This document shows, in pieces, positions 40,721-49,127 of a stretch of DNA of 64,000 nucleotides. The notes below the pieces were generated by a model. It did not search any database. It was not told the origin of the DNA and saw nothing but the letters and a program-made list of their open reading frames with translations. Both the position numbers and the translations under genes were made by a program. The DNA comes from an uncultured Bacteroidales bacterium (GTDB lineage: Bacteria > Bacteroidota > Bacteroidia > Bacteroidales > UBA932), in contig CAKVAS010000001.1 of NCBI GenBank assembly GCA_934725015.1, positions 62,001 through 126,000 on the forward strand, given 5' to 3'. Numbering within the stretch: the stretch's first letter is position 1; each line of letters starts with the position of its first letter.

Positions 40721-43504
40721 ATGAAACACCTGAAGAAGGTAATATCCGTCATGATTTTACTCGGAGTGGTGTGCCGCATCGCGGCAGCCGCTCCGAGTAA
40801 AATCGATGTTAGGGTGTTCGTCAACTCCAAGGAAAGCGGCGAGCCTCTGGCCGGGGTCGTGGTGGGATTCCCGGACTGCGGAATCTATGCCGCGAGCGAG
40901 ACCGACGGCGGGGCGGTGCTGAAAGGGGTGCCCGAGGGGAAGTGGAAATTCTCCGCGCAGATGATAGGTATGCTGGACTACGAGGCCGAGGTCAGGGTGA
41001 GCGCGGGGATGTCCCCCGTGTCCGTCGCGATGGTCGAGTCATCGTTCAGGCTTGACGATGTGGTGGTGACCGCCCGCTCTGGGGCGGTGGGGGCATCCAC
41101 GGCGTCGAGCATCTCCCGCACGGCCATAGACCACCTTCAGGCCACGTCTCTGGGCGACATAATGGAACTCCTTCCGGGACAGCTCGCCTCGAATCCGTCC
41201 CTCACCTCGGCAAGCAAGGCCACGATCAGACAGGTGGGAACCGACGCGATGAACAGCCTCGGAACTTCAATCATAGTGAACGGGGCACCGGTCTCCAACA
41301 ACGCGAACCTTCAGGTCGGCAACACGGCCACAAGCGGCACGCTCACCTCCGGATACTCCTCGACCGCCGGCTCCGGGGTGGACCTCAGGCAGATTTCGGT
41401 CGATAACGTCGAATCCGTCGATGTCATCCGGGGCATCCCGTCAGTCGAATACGGCGACCTCACCTCAGGAGTCATAATCGTGAACCCCAAGGCCGGGGAA
41501 TATCCCTTCCGCATAAGGACGAAGATAAACCCGACGCTCACCCAGGCGTCTGTCAGCAAGGGATTCGCCCTCGGAAGGAACGGCGGTGCACTCAGCGCGG
41601 ACTTTGACTATGCGTCGTCCCTCGCAGACGAGCGCAGACCCTACCAGCAATACCGCCGCATCACGGCGAACCTCCTGTATTCCAAGACATTCGCAGAGAA
41701 GCTGCGCACAACGACCGGGTTCGGATTCTACTCCGACCTCGACGCGCAGAAGCTCGACCCGACGGACGTGAAGTACCAGAGGAAGCGCTCGGCGGAGAAC
41801 ATGGGATTCAAGTTCAACACGAACATAAACTGGCAGACCGACCTCTCCTTCCTCAAGAGCGTGAAGTTCAACCTGTCGGCAAACTACGCTGAGCAGAAGG
41901 GGTACACCCAGGAAATCAAGGGGAACTTCGGCTATATGGTGACCTCCGCGATGACCGACGGCACCGTTGCGGCGAATGTCGGCGGACCGGTCTATGACAA
42001 CCTCGGCAACAAGCTGACCAACACGGACACTCCGGGACACTCCGCCTCGACCAACATACTCCCCTACGAGTTCCTCACGCAGATGACCACCTACGGCAAG
42101 CCGCTCAATGTCTTTGCCAAGGCCGTGGCCAATATGTTCACCGAATTTTGGGGCATCGGCAACCGGCTCATCGGCGGAGCGGAGTGGAAAACGGACGTGA
42201 ACTTCGGCCGTGGCAAGGTGTTCGACCCGCTCATGCCGCCGGAAAGCGGACTGAGGATGCGTCCATATACCGACATACCGGCTCTCAACCAGTTCTCCCT
42301 CTACGCCGAGGACAACATCTCCAAGACGCTGTGGAACAGGGAGCTGAAAGTGCAGCTCGGACTGCGATTCGATCTCGTGCAACCCGGGCGCAGCGAGATG
42401 ATGAATGCCCTCTCGCCGAGGCTCAATGCCTCCTTCGAGATTGTCCCGAAGATGCTGAAGCTGCGCGGAGGATGGGGAATCACGGCGAAGGCTCCGCCGC
42501 TTGTCTATCTCTACCCGGACAAGGCCTATTTCGATTTCGTGAACTACAGCAACATAGGTCTGACCGGAGTAAGCGAGGCGCAGGAGCTCAGCGTCCTTAC
42601 GACCAAGGTCTATGACACCTCCAACAGCCGCCTGAAGATGGCGAAGAACATGAAGTCGGAAATCGGGCTTGACTTCGACTGGGCGGGCATGAGGCTGAGC
42701 GTCACGGCCTACCGCGAGCTGCTGCGCAACGGCTACTCGTTCGGTATGGACCGCAGCTGCTTCCATCTCTTTGAGCTCAAGAAATACGAGGGCATCGAGC
42801 GCGAGGGTACATATCCCCTGCTGAAATACAGCGACGCGACAAACGTCGTGGTGAGCTACTACAAGCCGCTGAACAACAATGTGAATGACTCGAAGGGCGT
42901 GGAGTTCGACCTCGATTTCGGACAGATTAAACCCATACGCACGTCGTTCGTCCTGACCGGGGCATATATGGTCTCGGATTCATACTCCTCGACGGAATCA
43001 TATTTCCAGAAGAACCCGGATCCGAAGACGGGCTACAAGGACATCGGAGTCTATGCCGCAGGCGACGGAAGCCGGTATTCCCGGTTCTCGACGAATCTGA
43101 GAGTGATACACAATATCCCGAAAATAGGATTCGTCGTCTCGATGTCGGTGCAGACGATTTGGAGCGACACTCATGAATATCTCGGAACGGAGAACATCCG
43201 CCCGATAGGGTACATCAGCGCGTCGAACCTCAAATATACGGCACTTGAGGAGGGAGACCCGATAAGCGAGGACATCCAGAAGCAGATTTTGGACAACAGG
43301 CTCATCAAGGAAACGCACAAGCCGCTGTGGCTATGCAACTTAAGAGTGACGAAGGAAATCGGGGAATATCTCGGGTTCACGTTCTTCCTCAACAATGTCT
43401 TCCGGACGAACCCGCTGGAGGAGAGCAAGAGGAATCCGGGGACATGGTCAAGCTCGCGCAATCCGTCGCAGTTCTTCGGGCTTGAGGCGTGGTTCAAGTT
43501 CTGA
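40721..43504 (+). CDS. TonB-dependent receptor of a DUF4876/DUF6850 system
   Basis: 927 residues with a signal peptide (cleavage near AAAAP, residue 25). A carboxypeptidase-regulatory-like domain (about 27-110), the plug (DDVVVTARSGAVGASTASSISRT onwards, IVNGAPVSNNANLQ) and a barrel ending in EAWFKF follow. It lacks a SusD partner. The next two genes encode DUF4876 and DUF6850 proteins, a set seen together in Bacteroidetes. Substrate is unknown; metal or cofactor uptake is one possibility. A strong nested hairpin lies inside the signal-peptide codons. Confidence 0.9.
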   Translation: MKHLKKVISVMILLGVVCRIAAAAPSKIDVRVFVNSKESGEPLAGVVVGFPDCGIYAASETDGGAVLKGVPEGKWKFSAQMIGMLDYEAEVRVSAGMSPVSVAMVESSFRLDDVVVTARSGAVGASTASSISRTAIDHLQATSLGDIMELLPGQLASNPSLTSASKATIRQVGTDAMNSLGTSIIVNGAPVSNNANLQVGNTATSGTLTSGYSSTAGSGVDLRQISVDNVESVDVIRGIPSVEYGDLTSGVIIVNPKAGEYPFRIRTKINPTLTQASVSKGFALGRNGGALSADFDYASSLADERRPYQQYRRITANLLYSKTFAEKLRTTTGFGFYSDLDAQKLDPTDVKYQRKRSAENMGFKFNTNINWQTDLSFLKSVKFNLSANYAEQKGYTQEIKGNFGYMVTSAMTDGTVAANVGGPVYDNLGNKLTNTDTPGHSASTNILPYEFLTQMTTYGKPLNVFAKAVANMFTEFWGIGNRLIGGAEWKTDVNFGRGKVFDPLMPPESGLRMRPYTDIPALNQFSLYAEDNISKTLWNRELKVQLGLRFDLVQPGRSEMMNALSPRLNASFEIVPKMLKLRGGWGITAKAPPLVYLYPDKAYFDFVNYSNIGLTGVSEAQELSVLTTKVYDTSNSRLKMAKNMKSEIGLDFDWAGMRLSVTAYRELLRNGYSFGMDRSCFHLFELKKYEGIEREGTYPLLKYSDATNVVVSYYKPLNNNVNDSKGVEFDLDFGQIKPIRTSFVLTGAYMVSDSYSSTESYFQKNPDPKTGYKDIGVYAAGDGSRYSRFSTNLRVIHNIPKIGFVVSMSVQTIWSDTHEYLGTENIRPIGYISASNLKYTALEEGDPISEDIQKQILDNRLIKETHKPLWLCNLRVTKEIGEYLGFTFFLNNVFRTNPLEESKRNPGTWSSSRNPSQFFGLEAWFKF
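40753..40804 (+). promoter_or_regulatory. Strong stem-loop within the signal-peptide coding region
   Basis: GATTTTACTCGGAG (40753-40766) and CTCCGAGTAAAATC (40791-40804) are perfectly complementary over 14 bases, and the loop holds a second perfect stem, TGCCGC-ATC-GCGGCA (40772-40786). It covers codons 11-28. In mRNA it could slow translation or bind a regulator. Confidence 0.65.
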
Positions 43505-43627
43505 CAGACGGGGACTAGGGCAGGAGCGCAACAGAGAAAAGTTCCGCTGAAAAAAGTGTCGCTGAAAAGAGTATCACAGACAAGCAAGAGTGTCACAGAC
43601 AAGGAGTTAAAACATTTGAAAATTGGG

Positions 43628-44956
43628 ATGAAGGGATCTTGTAACATACGGATGCTGAATTGCACAGGCGGTGTCGCCGCCAGAGTTCGGAGACGGATTC
43701 ATGCGGCGGTTTCGCTTGTCCATGTCCTTGCGGCGCTCGTGCTGTCGGTCCTGCTGCTTGGGGGCTGCTTCCGCGACGAAGTGCCGTCAAGCCAGTTCGT
43801 CGGCGATTTCGAGATGCGGTTCAGCTACGGAGAGTTCGGGAGCGGAAGGCCGTTCTCTACTCCCCTCTCGGTGCTGATGACCAACACGACCGAGCAGTTC
43901 AGCTACAGGTTTGAGAGCGGGGCCGACGGGGTCGTGGCGGTGAACGGAATCATGCCGGGGCAATACACGGTGACGGTTTCGGGAAGCCTCACGGCGGAGG
44001 AGGCCGCGTCGGTCGGGACGGACACGGACGGGGAGCCGCTCTATCTCTCGGGGTTCATCAGCGGTCTGGGACTGCATCAGGGGATTGTGCCGCAACTGGC
44101 GGAGACAAGGCTCATAGCAGTGTCCGCGAGCCCCGTGATTTTCAAGGAACTCTACTACGCGGGCTCCACCACCCCCAGCAACGGAAGCTACCGTAACGAC
44201 ACCTTCTTCTCGATTTACAACAATTCATCCAAGCCGCAGGACATCGGAGACCTCTACATAGGGATGAGCGAGTTTTACGGCGGGCTCGGAGAGGCCGGAC
44301 CGCTGTGGCCGGGAGAGGAGGCCGGGAACTACACCCACGCCTACCTGAAAAGCGTCTGGAAGATTGTAGCCGGAGGGAAGTCGTTCGTGATGCAGCCGGA
44401 GCAGACGGCGGTGATTGCGACCATGGCCGCCCCGCACAACAGGGACGCGGCCTACAATCTGAACTCGCCCGTGGATTTGTCCGGAGCCGATTTCGAGGCC
44501 TATGTGAGCGACCCGGAAAACAAGTATCCGGACTTCGGCGCGGCGAACATGGAGATGGCATTCTGGCCGGACTACGGCTATCTGTGGCGACCGAGCGTGT
44601 TCGGGCAGGGCATGGCGCTAATCAGGGCGACTCCCGAGGAGTTCGCGGCCTTCGAGAAAGTCACCCTGCCGGAGACCTTTCAGGACCCGTTTGAGGACGA
44701 GGAGTACTGGAACTGCCTGAAAGTGCCGTACGACTATGTTGTCGATGCGGTTGACCTCATTCAGAACGAGACGGCGACCGGCACGAAGAGGTTCTCCCCG
44801 GTGCTTGACGCCGGATTCGCCACCGTGGCAAGAACCTATGCGGGACTGAGCGTGCGCAGAAAGACTTTGCCCTCGACCGACGGGCGCGTGCGGCTTCAGG
44901 ATACGAACAACTCGACCGCAGACTTTGAAATCAACGAAAAACCATTGTCGGAATGA
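43628..44956 (+). CDS. DUF4876 lipoprotein
   Basis: 442 residues from ATG 43628; an ATG at 43652 is equally possible. The signal reads RRIHAAVSLVHVLAALVLSVLLLGGC. A small Ig-like domain (about 50-140) precedes the DUF4876 part, recognised by VIFKELYYAGSTTPSNGSYRND, FFSIYNNSSKPQDI, and the ending VRRKTLPSTDGRVRLQDTNN. It is probably a surface or periplasmic partner of the receptor upstream. Its stop overlaps the start of the next gene (ATGA), so the two are translationally coupled. The 123 bases before it hold no other feature. Confidence 0.82.
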   Translation: MKGSCNIRMLNCTGGVAARVRRRIHAAVSLVHVLAALVLSVLLLGGCFRDEVPSSQFVGDFEMRFSYGEFGSGRPFSTPLSVLMTNTTEQFSYRFESGADGVVAVNGIMPGQYTVTVSGSLTAEEAASVGTDTDGEPLYLSGFISGLGLHQGIVPQLAETRLIAVSASPVIFKELYYAGSTTPSNGSYRNDTFFSIYNNSSKPQDIGDLYIGMSEFYGGLGEAGPLWPGEEAGNYTHAYLKSVWKIVAGGKSFVMQPEQTAVIATMAAPHNRDAAYNLNSPVDLSGADFEAYVSDPENKYPDFGAANMEMAFWPDYGYLWRPSVFGQGMALIRATPEEFAAFEKVTLPETFQDPFEDEEYWNCLKVPYDYVVDAVDLIQNETATGTKRFSPVLDAGFATVARTYAGLSVRRKTLPSTDGRVRLQDTNNSTADFEINEKPLSE

Positions 44957-46572
44957 AGGATATGAGGAAACATAGGATTTCGTGTATATGCTGTCGAAAT
45001 GTTTATTCCCGTGGAGCACAGGGCTTTATCGCGACAGTCCTTCTCATCTCCGCGTTGGCCGCAGGCATTCCCGTCTCCGCACAGGAAAGGCAGCTGAATG
45101 CCGCCGACATGGAATGCTCCAAGCCTCAGAACGGTTACGGACAGGCCGCGCTCGGAGCCGATTTCGAGACGGGAACCTTCCACAAGGCGCAGGATGCGGC
45201 GACAAAGACCGGGATATTCTTCAACGCCGACGGAGAGAGGCAGGTCGGGAGATTCCGTCTCAAGGGAGACTTCCGCTTCAGGCAGTCCTTCGAGAACGAC
45301 GTGCGCTTCGCCTCGACGTTCAACCCGCTGCGGGCAATGCCGTATGTCATCGCCGACAGCACAGGAGGAAATTGGCGGAAACAGGCATACTCGATGTGGG
45401 CGGACATCTCCACGCCGATTGTAAAAGGCGTGCTGAACGCCGGGCTCGCGATGGACCTCGACGTGGGGAGGGGCGCGAAGAAGACTGACCCGCGTCCGCA
45501 GGCGGGCATGTGCCGGATTGAGATAAAGCCGTCGCTCTCATTCTGTTTCCTGAATCATTTTTCAGCCTCGGCAGGATTCATCTACGGGCTCTACCGCGAG
45601 ACCTCGAACCTCATTCTCTACGACTCCTCGCAGCCGCAGAAGCTCTATCTGCTCAAGGGTCTGGGACAATATACCTACGAGGTGTTCAGCAGCACGGAGA
45701 GGGAACGGAAATATGACGGGACGACGCTCGGGGGCAGCCTCAACATACGGAACACCAACAGCTTCGGCGCCGTAAGCCTCTACGGGGAATACCGCAACGG
45801 CCTTGAGAAGGTCTTCGACATCGACTACAACAAACCCCATGACCGTGGCAACTACTACACGCACGACTTCCGGACAGGCCTCTCCCTTGACGCCACGAGG
45901 GAAGGCACGGCGCGTTGGGGCACGGAAATGAAGATTGAATACAGCGGTCTGCGCCATTCGGGACGCGAGTTCGTGCAGCATTTCGACTCGTCTCCCCAGA
46001 TAAACGGCTGGGTGACGGACTCCGAACTCCCGGGACGATACACGAACCGTGAGGACCATGTCAGCGGCGATGTCCGTTTTTTCCTCAACGGCAGGAACGA
46101 GCTGCGTAAAAGTTGGCTGTTCTCCGCAGCGGCGGAATGGAACAGATGCGAGCAGAACTACAGCGCGGCCGGAGCGCGGGAGCTGATAAGAAACATGAGG
46201 TTCGCGCTCGGAGCAGAGAAATTCGTCCGCACACGCGGAGGCGTTCTCGACCTCGGATGCCTGGCAAGAATCTCGCGCGGCCTCGGCAGCCATCTCGACT
46301 ACACTCCGCGCGAAACCGACGACACTCACATCGCCGTAGATTTGATTGACCACGACTTCGCCATCCCGTCAAACTGGCATTACCTCCGTCTCAACGTCGG
46401 CTACACATGGAATCTCAAGCATAAAAGGGCGCTCAGCCTCGAAGCCGAGACTTTCTTCAAGTCCTCCGAACGCGACCGCCGCAGCAAGGAGGACAGCGGT
46501 CTGGAAATCAACAACACCCCAGGCCGCTGGCGGCGTTCCGGCTGCCTCCTCTCCGTCGGTCTCAGGTTCTAA
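44953..46572 (+). CDS. DUF6850-family outer-membrane beta-barrel protein
   Basis: 539 residues. The N-terminus has a signal peptide (IATVLLISALAAGIPVSAQ) after a basic, Cys-rich lead. The mature part is beta-barrel-like throughout (FRLKGDFRFRQSFENDVRF, LGGSLNIRNTNSFGAVSLYGEY, LRLNVGYTWNLKHKRALSLEAE) and ends in GLRF. It is the third gene of the receptor-DUF4876-barrel operon. It converges with the oxidoreductase gene, overlapping by four bases at the 3' ends. The partner role is inferred from context only. Confidence 0.82.
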   Translation: MKDMRKHRISCICCRNVYSRGAQGFIATVLLISALAAGIPVSAQERQLNAADMECSKPQNGYGQAALGADFETGTFHKAQDAATKTGIFFNADGERQVGRFRLKGDFRFRQSFENDVRFASTFNPLRAMPYVIADSTGGNWRKQAYSMWADISTPIVKGVLNAGLAMDLDVGRGAKKTDPRPQAGMCRIEIKPSLSFCFLNHFSASAGFIYGLYRETSNLILYDSSQPQKLYLLKGLGQYTYEVFSSTERERKYDGTTLGGSLNIRNTNSFGAVSLYGEYRNGLEKVFDIDYNKPHDRGNYYTHDFRTGLSLDATREGTARWGTEMKIEYSGLRHSGREFVQHFDSSPQINGWVTDSELPGRYTNREDHVSGDVRFFLNGRNELRKSWLFSAAAEWNRCEQNYSAAGARELIRNMRFALGAEKFVRTRGGVLDLGCLARISRGLGSHLDYTPRETDDTHIAVDLIDHDFAIPSNWHYLRLNVGYTWNLKHKRALSLEAETFFKSSERDRRSKEDSGLEINNTPGRWRRSGCLLSVGLRF

Positions 46573-47390
46573 ATCGAGAATGCGTCAAATCCGCCATCGA
46601 CGACGCATACGGTTCCCGTCACTGCCTTTGAGGCGTCAGAGGCGAGGTAGTGGAGCGTGCCCACGAGCTCGTCCGGCTCAAGGAAGCGTCCGATAGGCGT
46701 ATGCGCGAGGATGGTGTGCGAGCGCTGGGTGAGGGAGCCGTCCTCGTTGGTGAGGAGAGCGCGGTTCTGATTGGTGAGCAGGAAGCCCGGAGCAATCGCG
46801 TTGACGCGCAGTCCCTCGCCGAACTTCATCGCGAGCTCGGCGCAGAGGTATTTCGTCCAGTTCGCGACCGCAGCCTTTGCAACGCCGTAGCCGGCGACGC
46901 GGGTGAGCGGGCGGAGAGCCGACTCGGAGGCGAAGTTGATGATTGAGCCCTTGCCGGCCTCGGCCATGGACTTGGCGAAGACCATCGTCGGGATTATTGT
47001 GCCGAAGAGGTTCAGCTCGGTGACTTTCTTCACGGCGTCCACGTCAAGGTCGAAGATAGTCTTGTCCGGAGGTACTGTGGCTGAAGCCATGTTGCCGCCG
47101 GCGGCATTCAGGAGCACGTCTATCCTGCCGTATTTCCCGACAATCTGCTCGTAGTTGTGCTCGAGAGTGGCCTTGTCGAGCACATTTGTCGGGAAGAAGC
47201 TGGCCTCGCCGCCGTCCTTGCGGATTTCCTCAACGAGACTCTCGCCTATTGCCGCTGCTCTCTCAAGGTCGAGCAGCACAACCTTGCAGCCCTGGGCCGC
47301 GAAATATTTAACGATTGTGCTTCCGAGCACGCCGCAGGCTCCGGTCATCACCACGACCTTGTCCTTAATGTCAAAAAGATTCTGTGTCAT
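46569..47390 (-). CDS. SDR oxidoreductase, probable D-mannonate oxidoreductase (fructuronate reductase)
   Basis: 273 residues from ATG 47390. The Rossmann motif TGACGVLGSTIVKYF, the NAAG motif (LLNAAGGN), the catalytic YGVAK and C-terminal GTVCVVDGGFDAF mark a classical SDR. Adjacent uxuA on the same strand suggests reduction of D-fructuronate to D-mannonate; Bacteroidetes often use an SDR for this step in place of the long-chain UxuB. It lies downstream of uxuA, separated by a 340-base region of repeats. Substrate is inferred from context. Confidence 0.82.
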   Translation of the reverse strand: MTQNLFDIKDKVVVMTGACGVLGSTIVKYFAAQGCKVVLLDLERAAAIGESLVEEIRKDGGEASFFPTNVLDKATLEHNYEQIVGKYGRIDVLLNAAGGNMASATVPPDKTIFDLDVDAVKKVTELNLFGTIIPTMVFAKSMAEAGKGSIINFASESALRPLTRVAGYGVAKAAVANWTKYLCAELAMKFGEGLRVNAIAPGFLLTNQNRALLTNEDGSLTQRSHTILAHTPIGRFLEPDELVGTLHYLASDASKAVTGTVCVVDGGFDAFSI

Positions 47391-47437
47391 ATTTTTCAAA
47401 ATTTATTTTCTGTATTATTCAGAAATTTTTCTGCGTG

Positions 47438-47610
47438 AAAGACTTCTCGGCTTCACTTCGTTCCGCTCGAAATGACAGGTGGCATCGCGAACAGGAAATC
47501 GCATTCCCGAACAAGCGGATGGCGTCGCGAACGGGCAGCTGTCAGTTCGAACACAGACAGCTGTCATTTCGAACACAGACGGCTGTCATTTCGAACATAG
47601 TGAGAAATCT
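47438..47610. repeat. Dispersed repeat, locus E, between uxuA and the oxidoreductase gene
   Basis: AAAGACTTCTCGGCTTCACTTCGTTCCGCTCGAAATGACA (47438-47477) is followed by diverged units, then three 22-base units (AGCTGTCATTTCGAACACAG type) at 47537, 47559 and 47581, and closes with an inverted GTGAGAAATCT at 47600-47610. Ends are inverted with respect to each other, as at locus A. Confidence 0.8.
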
Positions 47611-47616
47611 GAACCG

Positions 47617-47740
47617 CCGAAGTTAAAGATGAGGATGGATTGCAAGGCTTGCGAGGAGTTAAAACCGCAGCAACCTGATGGTTGTGAGGATTTTGACGAC
47701 GAAGCGTAACGCAGCAAGCCGCCTCAGCCTTTAACTTCGG
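47617..47740. mobile_element. MITE-like 124-bp element with terminal inverted repeats
   Basis: CCGAAGTTAAAG (47617-47628) is repeated inverted as CTTTAACTTCGG (47729-47740). With one indel the match extends to 18-19 bases (through GAGG / CCTC). The right end contains the uxuA stop codon (47731-47733). Inside is a plus-strand ORF of 26 codons (47629-47709). No target-site duplication was identified. Confidence 0.5.
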
Positions 47741-48894
47741 ATTATTCCTTCCTGCAAGCCACGGAGCTCAGCCAGGCTGCGCATACGCCCGTAGCAGGAA
47801 TATCCCGGGTTGGACCTGCGGCCGAGGTCGTCGCACATCTGATGCCCGTGGTCCGGACGCACCGGCAGGCTCACCCCGCGTCTCTGCTCGACCTCAAGCA
47901 GCGCCTTCATCATGCCGTACATATCGACGTCCCCCTCAAGCAGGTTTGCCTCGTAGAAGTTGCCCTCGGCGTCGCGCTTGGTCGTGCGCAGGTGCACGAA
48001 GCCGACCCGGTCGCCGAACTCGCGCATCATTGCCACGCAGTCGTTGTCCGCGCGCACCCCGAACGAGCCGGTGCAGAGGCAAAGCCCGTTCGACTGATTC
48101 GGCACGGCGGCAATCAGTTTCCTGAAGTCTTCCGCAGTGGAAAGGATGCGCGGGAGTCCGAGCAGCGAATAAGGAGGGTCGTCCGGATGAATCACCATCA
48201 CGGAGCCGCACTCGTCCGCGACCGGGCAGACCTGCTGCAGGAAGAATATGAGGTTCTCGCGCAGCTGCTCCTCGGTCACGCCGTCGTAGCGGGAGAGCGC
48301 CTGACGGAACTGCTCCAAAGTGAAGCTTTCCTCGCTTCCCGGAAGACCGGCAATCATGTTCCTCGTAATCAGCTGAATCTCAGCCTCGTCCATCTTCTCG
48401 TAGCGGGCCTTCGCCACCGCGATTTCCTCCGGAGTCCACTCGTCGAACGCCGCCTTGCGCCCGAGAATGAAAAGGTCGAACGCCATGAACGCCGCCTTCT
48501 CGAAGCGCAGCGCACGCGAGCCGTCCGGCATCGGGAAGCCGAGGTCGGTTCTCGTCCAGTCGATTACCGGCATGAAGTTGTAGGTAATCACATGGATTCC
48601 GCACTCTGCGAGATTGCGTATGCTCTGCTTGTAATTTTCTATATACTTAAGGTAGGCTCCCTCGCGGGTCTTTATATGCTCATGCACGGGCACGCTCTCG
48701 ACGACGCTCCACTTCAGTCCCGCCTCGGCGATGAGTTCCTGCCTCTTCCTGATTTCCTCGACGGTCCACACCTCCCCGTTAGGAATGTGATGCAGTGCAT
48801 GGACTATGTCAGTCACTCCTGCCTGCCTGATATAACTCAGGCTCACGGGATCGTTCGGCCCGTACCACCTCCAGCTTTCGGTCATTCGAATCAT
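47731..48894 (-). CDS. uxuA: Mannonate dehydratase
   Basis: 387 residues from ATG 48894, close to the usual length. [40 protein letters not shown] is the diagnostic N-terminus. Metal-binding positions are expected in the [17 protein letters not shown] and [11 protein letters not shown] blocks. It converts D-mannonate to 2-keto-3-deoxygluconate. It is transcribed away from the LacI-family gene, and its -7 box (TAAATTTG, 48966-48973, minus strand) sits next to a LacI-type operator. The last codons fall inside the terminal repeat of a MITE-like element. Confidence 0.95.
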   Translation of the reverse strand: MIRMTESWRWYGPNDPVSLSYIRQAGVTDIVHALHHIPNGEVWTVEEIRKRQELIAEAGLKWSVVESVPVHEHIKTREGAYLKYIENYKQSIRNLAECGIHVITYNFMPVIDWTRTDLGFPMPDGSRALRFEKAAFMAFDLFILGRKAAFDEWTPEEIAVAKARYEKMDEAEIQLITRNMIAGLPGSEESFTLEQFRQALSRYDGVTEEQLRENLIFFLQQVCPVADECGSVMVIHPDDPPYSLLGLPRILSTAEDFRKLIAAVPNQSNGLCLCTGSFGVRADNDCVAMMREFGDRVGFVHLRTTKRDAEGNFYEANLLEGDVDMYGMMKALLEVEQRRGVSLPVRPDHGHQMCDDLGRRSNPGYSCYGRMRSLAELRGLQEGIIRS

Positions 48895-48965
48895 AATGTA
48901 TCTATTTATATGGTAAAACATTCTCCAATCCGGCAAAATATCACCTGCAAGGGAAATATCGCCTG

Positions 48966-49009
48966 CAAATTTAGCAATGTTTTTCAATTTCCGTGCACGA
49001 ACACGGAAA
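48966..49009 (-). promoter_or_regulatory. uxuA promoter and LacI-type operator 1
   Basis: The -7 box TAAATTTG (minus strand) is at 48966-48973. The operator TTTCCGTG-CACGAA-CACGGAAA (48988-49009) has perfect 8-base arms and lies over the -33 position, where a bound repressor would block polymerase. The core TCCGTG-N6-CACGGA recurs in front of the KDPG aldolase gene. Confidence 0.75.
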
Positions 49010-49091
49010 CATTTCATACATTTTTTCCAAGGCATTTTCGGCATTTTTCATACACTTCTCCAAGAATTACAAAAACACCGTGATAATTTGC

Positions 49092-49099
49092 TACATTTG
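49092..49099 (+). promoter_or_regulatory. -7 box of the LacI-family gene (TACATTTG)
   Basis: TACATTTG fits TAnnTTTG, 28 bases before the ATG at 49128. The operator at 48988-49009 is about 83 bases upstream, so direct autorepression from it is less likely than repression of uxuA. Confidence 0.55.
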
Positions 49100-49127
49100 C
49101 AGAAGTTCTTGTGAAACTGGCAAGAAA

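Noticed and set aside
41465..42766. Minus-strand open frame of 433 codons
   Set aside because: Antisense to the TonB-dependent receptor, which has a signal peptide, plug and barrel.
48993..49127. N-terminal extension of the LacI-family protein
   Set aside because: The extension crosses the TACATTTG promoter box and has no DNA-binding features; the HTH begins directly after the ATG at 49128.
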